A stretch of 64,000 nucleotides of DNA from CAZAMB01 sp964501365 (GTDB lineage Bacteria > Planctomycetota > Phycisphaerae > UBA1845). The number at the start of each line of letters is the position of its first letter. Positions within the stretch are counted from its first letter, which is position 1. Below the pieces are notes generated by a model. The model was given only the letters and a program-made list of their open reading frames with translations. It was not told the DNA's origin and did not search any database. Shown here in pieces: positions 26,536 to 34,950 of the stretch. The position numbers and the translations under genes were made by a program. The DNA lies in contig CAZCST010000032.1 of the NCBI GenBank assembly GCA_964501365.1, positions 62,001 to 126,000 on the forward strand. Reading direction: 5' to 3'.

Positions 26536-27489
26536 ATGGGGCGTAGACGAACTGCCTTCACATTACTGGAATTGCTGGCCGTGATTGCGATCATCGCGCT
26601 GCTCATGGGCGTCTTGATCCCCTCCCTCTCCGCCGCCCGCCATTCGGCCAGGTCCAATGCCTGCCTGTCCAAGCTCAAGAGCATCGGAACATCGTTCGCC
26701 ATGTACACCACCGAAAACAAGGACACCTACCCCCCCTACCAGCTCAAAAAAGGAACGCCCAGCGCCTCGAACACTGTGGATTACGTCAACGAGTTCAATC
26801 GCAAGTGGCCACGCTGGCAGTGGTTTCTCGACACTGGCTTTGGTCCGCTCATTGACCCCAAGCCCTTTGAACGACTGGGCCAGCCGTTTGGTGACGAAGG
26901 ATTGGGTGTCACGCTCAATGGGACAACGATGACGACCGACGTGTTTGTTGATCCGGCCCTGGATGACGATCGCTATTCACACGACGAGCGCGACGGATCC
27001 TACGGATACAACTATCAGTATCTGGGCAATACCCGTCAGGAATCGGATCAAAACTTCTGGGATAATTTCCCTGTGACCAATCAGCGAATCAAAGCTGCGG
27101 GAAGTACTGTTCTTGTTGCCGATAGCCGCGGCGCAGGACCCAAGCATGGAAAGGCCTCGTTCGCTCTCGACCCGCCTCGATTGGCGCGCGAAGAAAAAGC
27201 TAAGACCTTCGGACCGACCGCTGCAGATTGCGAAGCCGGCAGCCCTGAGATCAACGCATTTTCTCCCGTTGAATTGCGCCACCGCAAACTGGGAAACGTC
27301 GCATTCGCTGATGGTCACGGCCAGTCGATGACCCTCCAGCAATTGGGATACGAAGTTCCACTGGAAGGTGCCAATGTTGGCAAAGTGATGCCCATTGATC
27401 CGACCGCGACGACCACGGGCCATTGGTCAAACAAGATGTGGACCGGGACCGGCAGCGACCCCAAGGCTCCCGCTCCCCAAGCACCCTAG
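26536..27489 (+). CDS. Type II secretion pseudopilin-like protein
   Basis: 317 residues; GGGAGAG lies before the ATG. The N-terminus has a basic leader (MGRRRTA) and then FTLLELLAVIAIIALLMGVLIP, a class III prepilin signal cut before Phe, with Glu5 kept. Planctomycetes encode many such proteins with a long C-terminal globular domain. The motif HRKLGNVAFADGHGQ near the end matches the H-X9-DG pattern seen in that group. It is likely processed by a prepilin peptidase and placed in a pseudopilus or at the surface. Its TAG stop directly abuts the stop of the convergent gene. Confidence 0.88.
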   Translation: MGRRRTAFTLLELLAVIAIIALLMGVLIPSLSAARHSARSNACLSKLKSIGTSFAMYTTENKDTYPPYQLKKGTPSASNTVDYVNEFNRKWPRWQWFLDTGFGPLIDPKPFERLGQPFGDEGLGVTLNGTTMTTDVFVDPALDDDRYSHDERDGSYGYNYQYLGNTRQESDQNFWDNFPVTNQRIKAAGSTVLVADSRGAGPKHGKASFALDPPRLAREEKAKTFGPTAADCEAGSPEINAFSPVELRHRKLGNVAFADGHGQSMTLQQLGYEVPLEGANVGKVMPIDPTATTTGHWSNKMWTGTGSDPKAPAPQAP

Positions 27490-28338
27490 TTACAGCTTTT
27501 GCCGCCTGAAATCAGGCACGAGGTCGCGTCTTCCGCGCCGGTTTTGTCGCGAAGTGCGGGATGACTTGATCTTCTCCGCGATTTTTTGCCGTGCGAAAGT
27601 CCAAAACTCCAATCCGGCGACGACCATCAACCAAATCAGGACTGGGGCGATGTAGCTTATTGTCGGGTTGTCGTTGATCACACTATCAAAGCGCTTGAGC
27701 TTCTCAAACCACCACGGCGTCATTTTGAATAGTGGGTATGATTTTTGCGGGTCGGCAAATCCGGCCTGAAGAAGCGAAATTGCCAGGCGAAAAACAACAA
27801 ACGCGTGGATCGCCAACAGTGACCAAAACACGACCCAAATTCTTCTTCGCCCGGGCCAGGGAGTTGCCAGTGCACAGCTCATGATCAAAGCCATTGGCGA
27901 GTACCCGATGATGTGACTACTGGTGCGAAACTGCCCCAACCCCGGACTGGAGGGGTTGACGTTTTTGAGAAGCATCAGCGTATCCATCTCTTTGTCCCGG
28001 GGTGGAACCGCGAAGGCATCGGGCAAGGTCAAAGGGGGAGCTGCCGCCCGTATGTTTTTGATCAGATTGGGCGAATTCATGTCCAGAAAATGGACCGACG
28101 CGTTGGGCCAGATGAGAAATTGCTCAAACGATGCGTTTCCCAGACTACGAAAATACGACTGATAACCAGAGCGCCAAGCTGGCCAATAGGTGATGAGCGC
28201 CGTGCATATCGCGTAGTAGCATAGTACGACCACCAACATTCGAACGATCGCGGTGATACTGCGCTCGCGATACTTCGGATCGCTTCCGCGGAAAAACCCG
28301 AGAACCGATGCGGCGACGTTACGCGGTGGTTGGGACAT
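27490..28338 (-). CDS. Exosortase H-associated membrane protein (putative)
   Basis: 282 residues. Its start overlaps the last 20 nt of the exosortase gene, so the two are coupled. It has one hydrophobic helix near residue 35 (MLVVVLCYYAICTALI), a ~100-residue extracytoplasmic part with FRTSSHIIGYSPMALIMS, two more helices (WVVFWSLLAIHAFVVFRL and IAPVLIWLMVVAGLEFW) and a basic C-terminal tail (RTSRQNRRGRR). From memory, XrtH genes are often followed by a membrane protein of this size. Its function in sorting is unknown. Confidence 0.72.
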   Translation of the reverse strand: MSQPPRNVAASVLGFFRGSDPKYRERSITAIVRMLVVVLCYYAICTALITYWPAWRSGYQSYFRSLGNASFEQFLIWPNASVHFLDMNSPNLIKNIRAAAPPLTLPDAFAVPPRDKEMDTLMLLKNVNPSSPGLGQFRTSSHIIGYSPMALIMSCALATPWPGRRRIWVVFWSLLAIHAFVVFRLAISLLQAGFADPQKSYPLFKMTPWWFEKLKRFDSVINDNPTISYIAPVLIWLMVVAGLEFWTFARQKIAEKIKSSRTSRQNRRGRRDLVPDFRRQKL

Positions 28339-28951
28339 GTTTCTTTCGATGGCGTTTCACGGCCCAGGCCGCCCAGATCGCCCACAGAAAAATCGCCAGA
28401 AAGATGAATACCGCCTGCCACACGTCGAGGTGCATGATGTCGAACGCGGGCTTCCAATGCACTGCGCACAGGAAAAGGCTGATGATGCGGATCAGGTTAA
28501 TGATAAGCAGCAATGCTGTTCCCAGAACCGCGGCCACCAACCTCGAACCCCACGACACGGGCGAGGCGAGCACGGCTGAAATAAAAAGTGCGGCCGGCTC
28601 CATCGCGTCACATCCTCTGGCCACCGTAATGGACCCGCGCGACGAACTTACCGACTTCTCCTTCTGAACCACGTCGTCGTATCCAACGCCGTGCAGCACG
28701 ACGACGGACGCGTGGGCGTTGGCCTCGAGATACCAGGGAAAAAATCGATCTTTCATCGTGGCCGTCGTTGAAAAAACGTAATAAATGGCCATGAAAAGGA
28801 TGAAGAGTCCCAGGAACCGAAGGTCCCGTCCATGGGTTTCCATCCATGTCTTAGTTCGGCGTGGAGGCGCGGCACCCCCTCCAGCCGCAGCGGGCTGAGG
28901 CGGTGGAGTCGTCCCTTTGGCATTGCCTTTCTTGGGCTGCGGTTTCGCCAT
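28319..28951 (-). CDS. xrtH: Exosortase H-like transpeptidase for IPTL-CTERM proteins
   Basis: 210 residues. A Pro/Ala/Gly-rich cytoplasmic head of about 35 residues precedes membrane segments at about 46-60, 118-130, 140-162 and 178-198. The catalytic set of the exosortase/archaeosortase family is visible: Cys114 in ARGCDAMEP, Arg155 in INLIRI and His174 in IMHLDVWQ. The short length and the presence of four IPTLxxWG-like tails in the same window point to the H type, which is known to act on that signature. It would cleave the tail after export and join or release the protein. The following gene overlaps it by 20 nt and is a likely partner. Not linked to any EPS operon here. Confidence 0.87.
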   Translation of the reverse strand: MAKPQPKKGNAKGTTPPPQPAAAGGGAAPPRRTKTWMETHGRDLRFLGLFILFMAIYYVFSTTATMKDRFFPWYLEANAHASVVVLHGVGYDDVVQKEKSVSSSRGSITVARGCDAMEPAALFISAVLASPVSWGSRLVAAVLGTALLLIINLIRIISLFLCAVHWKPAFDIMHLDVWQAVFIFLAIFLWAIWAAWAVKRHRKKHVPTTA

Positions 28952-29075
28952 AACTCTTTGTCACAAATCCGGTTCGGCTCGAGGAATCTCGGCGACAGGA
29001 TGACGTATCTTAGCTGGGTACGCATTGCGATCCAAGGGCCATAAGATGTTGATTCAATGGCGGCGAATCACGGGT

Positions 29076-29939
29076 TTAGTGGACTGTGAGGGAGATCGAG
29101 AAAATCCGAGTCCATTGTGCCGGGGGAATCTGTTCGGGCCGAAGTGTCGAATCCACCGCTTCGCAGATGCGATTTCGTTGGGCGTCGGTCACAACATAAG
29201 CCAGTGCCGAGCGAAGCGTCTTCCTGCGATGCTCGAATACACCATGCACAAAGCCGGCAAACGCCTTGCAATCCTCGTTTGGAATCGTCGGTTTCTCGCG
29301 TCGATCAAGACGGAGCATCACGGAATCCACTTGTGGGCGGGGCCAGAATGCGCCCGGTCCAAGGCGAATCACCTGCTCAACGTTGCAAAGAATTTGCGTG
29401 ATGATGCCCAGCGGACCATAGATTTTGGATCCAGCCGGCGCGGCGATTCGCTCTGCCACCTCGGCCTGCACCGTAAAACAAAAACTGCGAACCGGAGGGT
29501 AATCAAGCAGAAGATTCATCAGCAGCGGAGTGGCAATGTCATAGGGCAGGTTGGCGACCAGCTTAAGCGGACCGGTAATCGCCCAGCGGTGGATGACTTC
29601 AGCGACCTCAGGATTCAATTGATGCTTGCCCGCCAGCGCGTCAGCGCAGATCAGCTCGATGTTCGGAAGATTTTGAAAACGCTTCTTCAATATTTCGAAC
29701 AAATCCCGGTCTATTTCGACGCAAACGACATGCTTCGCAGCAGCGACGAGCAGGTCCGTCAATCCGCCGGTGCCCGGACCGACCTCCAGAACCACGTCGC
29801 CCGCCGCAAGGTCCGCCGCTTCCACAAGCCGCCGCATGAGATTACCGTCGATCAGGAAATGCTGGCCGAATCGTTTGCGCGGACGCAATCCGGCCTGTTC
29901 GAGCGCGGCCTGAATCTCCCTTTTGGTCTGTACGTGCAT
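29076..29939 (-). CDS. rsmA: 16S rRNA dimethyladenosine transferase
   Basis: 287 residues from the ATG at 29939; the ATG at 29975 adds 12 residues and has no better leader. RsmA/KsgA dimethylates two adjacent adenines in helix 45 of 16S rRNA with S-adenosylmethionine. Motifs: KRFGQHFLID near the N-terminus, EVGPGTGGLT (SAM loop), CVEIDRDL, CADAL, and the catalytic NLPYDIATPLL. The C-terminal domain has FWPRPQVDSVMLRL and FEHRRKTLRSAL, as expected. Complete and unremarkable. Confidence 0.96.
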   Translation of the reverse strand: MHVQTKREIQAALEQAGLRPRKRFGQHFLIDGNLMRRLVEAADLAAGDVVLEVGPGTGGLTDLLVAAAKHVVCVEIDRDLFEILKKRFQNLPNIELICADALAGKHQLNPEVAEVIHRWAITGPLKLVANLPYDIATPLLMNLLLDYPPVRSFCFTVQAEVAERIAAPAGSKIYGPLGIITQILCNVEQVIRLGPGAFWPRPQVDSVMLRLDRREKPTIPNEDCKAFAGFVHGVFEHRRKTLRSALAYVVTDAQRNRICEAVDSTLRPEQIPPAQWTRIFSISLTVH

Positions 29940-30002
29940 ACTTGACTTCAATCCTAGTGGATTCTCAGATATCATGCATCGATGCCATCATCGCGTCTTC
30001 CT

Positions 30003-30066
30003 GACCGTAGCGAAGAATCCGGGTTGGTTTTGGATGACGAGGTGCTACGTTTCGCTCGGCATGATG
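30003..30066. repeat. Remnant of a GAGCGAAGCGAAGAAT-type dispersed repeat
   Basis: CGTAGCGAAGAATCCGG and a distal TTTCGCTCGGCATGATG resemble the two ends of a short inverted repeat found between genes in many bacteria. A second half copy lies at 31650-31677. The rest of the gap 29940-30164 shows no gene I can support. Confidence 0.4.
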
Positions 30067-30164
30067 CCGGCCGCTTCCATGTAGTTTCCGATTTTGCGCG
30101 ATTTCCTTTGACCTACGGCCGCCCTACCCAAAAGTCCGATGTTCGGCGATAAATACGACCTGAT

Positions 30165-31613
30165 ATGACGCCCGCTGCCAAGAATGAGCTTCTGCGAAAA
30201 CTCCCGTCCGTCACTGCCCTCCTTGAACACGAAGAAGTTCAGGAATGGCTTCACGGAATGGGCCGGCCTACGGTCGTGGCCGCGCTTCAATCCGCTCTCG
30301 ATGCCACCCGGCGGGACTTGCTGAAGGATGCCCAGGTCGAACTTCCCGACGTCCATGTCATCCTCGCACGAGCCGAGGAGGAAATCGTCCGTCGTTCCAG
30401 TCCTTCCATTCGCCGCGTCATTAATGCAACGGGAATCGTGCTGCACACTGGACTGGGGCGGGCGCCGCTTTGCGACTCCGCCATCGAAGCGATCGTCGAA
30501 GGAGCATCGGGCTACTGCAATCTGGAATTCGATCTGGCCACAGGAGAGCGCGGGAAGCGAACTGCCCACGTCGCAAAACTCCTGGCCGAAACCACCGGCG
30601 CGGAGGCGGCCACGGTTGTCAACAACAACGCAGCGGCCACTCTGCTGATTTTGCAGACGCTTGCCGTCGGCCGCGAGGTGATCGTTTCGCGCGGGCAGCT
30701 CATCGAAATCGGCGGCAGCTTCCGGCTTCCCGACATCATGCGGGCCGGCGGCGTCACGCTGCACGAAGTCGGCACCACCAACCGCACAAGACTTTCCGAC
30801 TACGAATCCGCAATCGCCCCAAACACGGCGATGCTTATGCGCGTACACACCAGCAACTATCGAGTCGTGGGATTCACCGAGGACGTGGAAATCGGTCCGT
30901 TGGCTCAACTCGCCCATCGCAAGGGCCTGCTGGCCTTTGACGATTTGGGCAGCGGCGTGCTCTTCGATCCGGCGGCGCATGGCCTGCCGCCTGAACCACT
31001 GGTGAGCGCGTCCATCGCTTCCGGGGCCGATATCATTTGTTTTTCAGGCGATAAGCTGCTGGGCGGGCCGCAGTGCGGAATCATTCTCGGCAGGAAGCTG
31101 CTGATTGACCGCCTCAATGCCAATCCGCTGATGCGCACCTACCGAGTGGACAAGCTCACCCTGCTCGCGCTCGATGCCACGCTTCGACATTACGCCGACC
31201 CGCAGGAAGCGCTTCAGAATATCCCCACACTCTCCATGCTGGCGGCCACAACCGACGAACTCGCAGCCCGCGCACGAACCCTCGTGGACGACCTCAAGGC
31301 CGCTCTGCCCCAGGAACAGTTCTATATCTGCTCCGATGTCGGCTATGCCGGAGGCGGTTCCATGCCCGGGCACGAGTTGCCTACCGTCGTGGTCCACTGG
31401 CGGCCGGCAAACATTTCCGCCGACGACGCCGCACAAGCCCTTCGCGACGCGGATACGCCGGTGGTCGCCCGTATCCGCGACAACGCCATCTGCTTCGACC
31501 TGCGCACGCTTCGCACCGCTGACTTCGAACCGCTGGTGTCCGCCGTTTTTTCCGTCGCCTACCCGGAAGATCCGCCATCCGACCCCAGCGCGATCAGCCT
31601 GCCGGTTCTCTAG
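30165..31613 (+). CDS. selA: L-seryl-tRNA(Sec) selenium transferase
   Basis: 482 residues, the normal length. PLP enzyme converting seryl-tRNA(Sec) to selenocysteinyl-tRNA(Sec) with selenophosphate. RRVINATGIVLHTGLGRAP, VVNNNAAATLL, GQLIEIGGSFRLP, HTSNYRVVGF and FDDLGSG are SelA hallmarks; the PLP lysine is Lys297 in FSGDKLLGGPQCG. SelB, SelD, tRNA-Sec and a Sec-containing enzyme are not in the window. The presence of an intact selA predicts them elsewhere in the genome. Confidence 0.96.
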   Translation: MTPAAKNELLRKLPSVTALLEHEEVQEWLHGMGRPTVVAALQSALDATRRDLLKDAQVELPDVHVILARAEEEIVRRSSPSIRRVINATGIVLHTGLGRAPLCDSAIEAIVEGASGYCNLEFDLATGERGKRTAHVAKLLAETTGAEAATVVNNNAAATLLILQTLAVGREVIVSRGQLIEIGGSFRLPDIMRAGGVTLHEVGTTNRTRLSDYESAIAPNTAMLMRVHTSNYRVVGFTEDVEIGPLAQLAHRKGLLAFDDLGSGVLFDPAAHGLPPEPLVSASIASGADIICFSGDKLLGGPQCGIILGRKLLIDRLNANPLMRTYRVDKLTLLALDATLRHYADPQEALQNIPTLSMLAATTDELAARARTLVDDLKAALPQEQFYICSDVGYAGGGSMPGHELPTVVVHWRPANISADDAAQALRDADTPVVARIRDNAICFDLRTLRTADFEPLVSAVFSVAYPEDPPSDPSAISLPVL

Positions 31614-31649
31614 CGTTTCAGTATTTCGTGCAGCGTCCCAGGAAATCAG

Positions 31650-31677
31650 TCATTCTGAGCGAAGCGAAGAATTCCGT
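31650..31677. repeat. Dispersed repeat half-site at a gene end
   Basis: TCATTCTGAGCGAAGCGAAG followed by AATTCCG. It overlaps the end of the glycosyltransferase gene, supplying its TGA stop and last eight codons (reading RNSSLRSE). This suggests the repeat moved into or replaced the original 3' end. Confidence 0.55.
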
Positions 31678-32402
31678 TCATCAGCGGACTCAACACGTCT
31701 CACTGAGGTTTGGTTGATGTCGCGGCGAAGCTTGAGCAATTCCTTGAACGCCCGGGCGATGACTTTGATGTTCGCCCCGGTCTGCTGCCCGGCCGTCCTT
31801 GGGTAATGGTGAACGCCCACCTGTCCGATCGTAAATCCCAGGCGGCGGGCGCGGGCCAGCATCTCCGTGTCGATCAGCGCCCCCTGCGATTTCATCTCGA
31901 TCTGGTCAATGAACCGCCGTGGATAAATCTTGAAGGCACAATCGATGTCGCGAATTCCGATCCGGAAAAGCGAATTCACCAGCAGAGACCAGCAAAATGC
32001 GTTGAATTTGCGAATGAGTGGATCCTTGCGGTCCATTCGATAGGCACTCGCGATGTCGTAGTGGTCGAGCAGGAGAAAGAGTTTGTCCATTTCGTCGAAA
32101 TCAAACTGCCCGTCGCCATCGGTATAGAAAACCCACTCCTTGCCGGCCTCGCGAAATCCACGTTGCAACGCGCCTCCGTATCCCCGGTTGGGTCGATTGT
32201 GGACGGCACGCACCTCCGAATGTTCCGCGGCCAGTCGGTCGGCAATCTCACCCGTGCGATCCCGGCTCCCGTCGTTGACAATGATGACCTCGAAATCCAT
32301 GCCCAATCGGCGGCACGTCGCAAGGGCCGCGAGCGTGGTGCGTTCGACGTTCGCCTCCTCATTGTAACAGGGGAAAAAAACCGTAAGTGAGGTGGGTTTC
32401 AA
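31650..32402 (-). CDS. Family 2 glycosyltransferase (dolichol-phosphate mannosyltransferase-like)
   Basis: 250 residues. GT-A fold: VFFPCYNEEANVERT, IIVNDGSRDRTG, NRGYGGALQRGF, YTDGDGQFDFDEM (the DxD-like DGDGQ), DIDCAFKIYPR and EMLARARRLGF. These match polyprenyl-phosphate glycosyltransferases of the DPMS type, which load a sugar on a lipid carrier in the cytoplasm. There are no C-terminal membrane helices. No glycan cluster surrounds it, so the sugar and acceptor are unknown. The last residues derive from a dispersed repeat. Confidence 0.92.
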   Translation of the reverse strand: MKPTSLTVFFPCYNEEANVERTTLAALATCRRLGMDFEVIIVNDGSRDRTGEIADRLAAEHSEVRAVHNRPNRGYGGALQRGFREAGKEWVFYTDGDGQFDFDEMDKLFLLLDHYDIASAYRMDRKDPLIRKFNAFCWSLLVNSLFRIGIRDIDCAFKIYPRRFIDQIEMKSQGALIDTEMLARARRLGFTIGQVGVHHYPRTAGQQTGANIKVIARAFKELLKLRRDINQTSVRRVESADERNSSLRSE

Positions 32403-32524
32403 CCTGAGCTGCCTTTGAAGCTGTACGATTTCCGAATCCGAAGGACTGGCGAGATGCTAACTCAGGACGATCCCCGTATCAATTCGTCTGCTTTTTTCGA
32501 TACTGGCCCACTTTGATCGACAGA

Positions 32525-32575
32525 GTGCCACTGGCAGCTTGCTGCCGGCACGGGCGGACGAGCCGCCCGTGGCAC
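32525..32575. repeat. Three-way-junction hairpin element
   Basis: The outer stem GTGCCA (32525-32530) pairs with TGGCAC (32570-32575). Inside are two hairpins: GGCAGC/GCTGCC with a TT loop (32533-32546) and CACGGGCGG/CCGCCCGTG with a five-base loop (32549-32571). It sits 27 nt beyond the stop of the diguanylate cyclase (minus strand). It may terminate or stabilise that transcript, or be a dispersed repeat; no T tract follows. Confidence 0.6.
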
Positions 32576-32602
32576 ACGAACTTTGCCGATACCCATTTTT
32601 CG

Positions 32603-33970
32603 TTATCGCGAAGTGGATGTGCCTGCGGGTTTGGGATTTGTCTTTGATTTTGCTTCCTTCTTGGCGCCGCCGATGACGACCGCATTTTTTCCGCCATGTT
32701 TGGCCGCGTAGAGCGCCGCATCGGCTCGCTTTACCAGCGCGTGTCCATGTTCACAGTCTTCGTCGGGCACACAGGCCACACCGGCGCTCATCGACACACC
32801 GCAATCGCGGCTAAGCTGCCCTGCGTACTGGGCAAACAGCTTGATCAAACGGTCCGCGACGGTGGCCGCCTCCCTGGCGTCGATATCCGGCAAGAGAAGG
32901 AGAAACTCGTCGCCGCCATAGCGCACGGCATGATCGATCGGGCGGATGCCCCCTCGAAGGAGCGATCCAATGAAACGCAGCAGGGAATCGCCGGCCTGAT
33001 GTCCGTGTGTGTCGTTGTAGCGCTTGAAGTTGTCCACGTCCATCATCACCGCCGAAAGCGTGGATTTTTTCTCCTGCTGCCGGGTGAAGAGCGGTTCGAG
33101 ATCGCACTCAAGGAACGCACGGTTCCGCAATTTCGTCAATACGTCGATTGTGGCCTCATCCTTGGCCCGCTTGAGTTTCAGGTCAAACCCCACTTCCTTG
33201 TGGAGGATCTGTCGACGGCTCTCCTGTTCGAGTCGTTTCACTCGGGCGTCCGAATCGTTCAACGAACGCAGGAGCGATTCAAATTGTCGGGCAATTTGCG
33301 TCGTCTCCATCCACACGCCGGATTCCAGCGACGGCAACTGGGTCAGCGCCGCCTGAGGATCAATATTCAAGCGCGAGAATTCCTGCAGCGGCTGCACGAC
33401 TTGACGCTTGAACCAGCGGTTCAACGAGTAGAAGCGAAGGGCGGCCATCGCCGACACTCCGGCACTGACCACCAGCAGCGTCTTAAGCCAGGCAGTCCGA
33501 TACCCCATGCGGCGCACCAGCAGGAGCACTCGAGCCGGGTGCTCCGAATCGATCTGGGGAAGATCGACAAGCGCTCCATGCAAACCAACCTCTTCAGGTT
33601 CGGTCGAAAGAGTGGCGCTGAACGTGGCGCCGGCATTGGCCAGCGCCTGCTCAGCCAGTTTGATGTGTTCCTCGTCGTTGGGATAGACCTTGGAAATCGT
33701 GGCGGAATCTGTCAGCGTCGCAACGCCGATCAGTCCGTTGGTACAGAGTTGGAGTCGCGCCACCGAGTCGGAGAGTTCATCCTCGGCGCGAAGGGCCAGC
33801 GCAGCGCGATACGCCTCCAATCGAATACTCAGCCCGCGCTCCGCCTGCAATCGAAGCAATAGCTCGCTTCCCACCGCGAATGCCACGATGGCGAAGCCGG
33901 CCAGAAACACGACCACACGCTTCGCATTGCGTGAAAACGCCACTGCGACTCTCGGATGATTCTGCTTCAC
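32603..33970 (-). CDS. Membrane-bound diguanylate cyclase (GGDEF)
   Basis: 455 residues from a GTG at 33970; a TTG at 34084 would add 38 residues without a ribosome binding site. Membrane helices at about residues 16-35 and near 150-165 flank a ~110-residue periplasmic sensor with no known domain. After the second helix comes a coiled coil, then the GGDEF domain with RYGGDEFLLLLP near residue 350, and VMMDVDNFKRYNDTHGHQAGD before it. An RxxD inhibitory site (RPID) lies five residues upstream of GGDEF. All signs are of an active, product-inhibited cyclic-di-GMP synthase. Confidence 0.92.
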   Translation of the reverse strand: MKQNHPRVAVAFSRNAKRVVVFLAGFAIVAFAVGSELLLRLQAERGLSIRLEAYRAALALRAEDELSDSVARLQLCTNGLIGVATLTDSATISKVYPNDEEHIKLAEQALANAGATFSATLSTEPEEVGLHGALVDLPQIDSEHPARVLLLVRRMGYRTAWLKTLLVVSAGVSAMAALRFYSLNRWFKRQVVQPLQEFSRLNIDPQAALTQLPSLESGVWMETTQIARQFESLLRSLNDSDARVKRLEQESRRQILHKEVGFDLKLKRAKDEATIDVLTKLRNRAFLECDLEPLFTRQQEKKSTLSAVMMDVDNFKRYNDTHGHQAGDSLLRFIGSLLRGGIRPIDHAVRYGGDEFLLLLPDIDAREAATVADRLIKLFAQYAGQLSRDCGVSMSAGVACVPDEDCEHGHALVKRADAALYAAKHGGKNAVVIGGAKKEAKSKTNPKPAGTSTSR

Positions 33971-34093
33971 GTAGTTCCAGCCCTCTGTTTGGACATCATC
34001 AGAGAATCGGTGGGTTCTCGATCCAGGAAAACTTACGCTGCGAATTGACGAAGGTGCGATATTTCGATGGATGCCGGTCAGCAAAAACTGAGT

Positions 34094-34906
34094 TTATCGG
34101 CCATCTTGTCGGGATGGCTTGCCGGAGGCGGTCGAGCACTCCGCGTAGGTTTTCGCCGTCTCCCATACTCGGACGCTGCAAATCCCCATCGATCCCGGAC
34201 TTAGGGCGAGGCGATCAAAAATGACCTGCGCAATGTTTTCCACGGTCGGATTCAGCTTTGCAAATTCCTCACACTCCACATTGAGGTTTTTGTGATCAAA
34301 CCGATCGATCACCTCGGCCCGCACGATTCGATCCAAATCTCGTAAAGTCGAACTGGTCGATTCCGGGCTTGCCTCCGCCGTGACTTCCAGGATGTAATTG
34401 TGTCCATGTCCGTGCGGATTACTGCACTTTCCGAACAGGCGGTGATTCTCCTCATTCGAAAGCCCCGGACAGTACAATCGGTGCGAGGCCGAAAACTCAA
34501 ACGACTGAGTGAGTGTGGTCATGGGGGGCGCTCCGTTGCTGACGCATAAAAAGGTGTGCGGCGAAAACCGCAATTGAATCGATAGCAAGCGCAACGGGCC
34601 GTCCAACCGTGCGGCCAGCAACGCAAACGACGCAAGCGCCGCCTTGGATGCGGAAGCAAACGTCTGTTGTGTCCGTCCCGATCCAAGGTTCGGCAGTACG
34701 ATTTGCCGGACGAGATCGTCCAGGACCTTGATGTCACATACGTAGCCTGTCCGCAAAGCGACAGGTCCCTCAACTACGACACGTAGGATCCAAAAGGGAG
34801 GACTGGAAACGTCGCCGGTGCCCGCCCAATGGTTCGTGTCGAAGTGCTCCGAGGTCCCCGGCGTTGCGGAATGGAAAAACCGAACTTCGCGCATCAGGCG
34901 GACCAT
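34094..34906 (-). CDS. Tandem PTPS/QueD-like protein
   Basis: 270 residues from the ATG at 34906; the frame stays open upstream over the receiver gene, but that part is not protein-like. Two 6-pyruvoyl-tetrahydropterin synthase folds are fused. The C-terminal one is complete: FSASHRL and NPHGHGHNY supply the zinc His residues, the Cys in FGKCSNPHG is catalytic, then DHKNLN and WETAKTYAE. The N-terminal one keeps only the fold (FWILRVVVEGPVALRTGYVCDIKVLDDLVRQ) and has lost the HGH motif. The likely role is 6-carboxy-tetrahydropterin synthesis for queuosine or a related pterin step. No other que gene is near. Confidence 0.85.
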   Translation of the reverse strand: MVRLMREVRFFHSATPGTSEHFDTNHWAGTGDVSSPPFWILRVVVEGPVALRTGYVCDIKVLDDLVRQIVLPNLGSGRTQQTFASASKAALASFALLAARLDGPLRLLSIQLRFSPHTFLCVSNGAPPMTTLTQSFEFSASHRLYCPGLSNEENHRLFGKCSNPHGHGHNYILEVTAEASPESTSSTLRDLDRIVRAEVIDRFDHKNLNVECEEFAKLNPTVENIAQVIFDRLALSPGSMGICSVRVWETAKTYAECSTASGKPSRQDGR

Positions 34907-34950
34907 GCGCACGATTCTACTCGTTCTGGCGCAGGGTTCCCAATAATCCG

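Noticed and set aside
30165..31613. Search for a selenocysteine TGA in genes near selA
   Set aside because: Neighbouring genes end at stops consistent with normal family lengths; no in-frame TGA with continued homology was seen.
32696..33862. 388-residue plus-strand ORF over the diguanylate cyclase
   Set aside because: Opposite a complete GGDEF gene; no recognisable domain.
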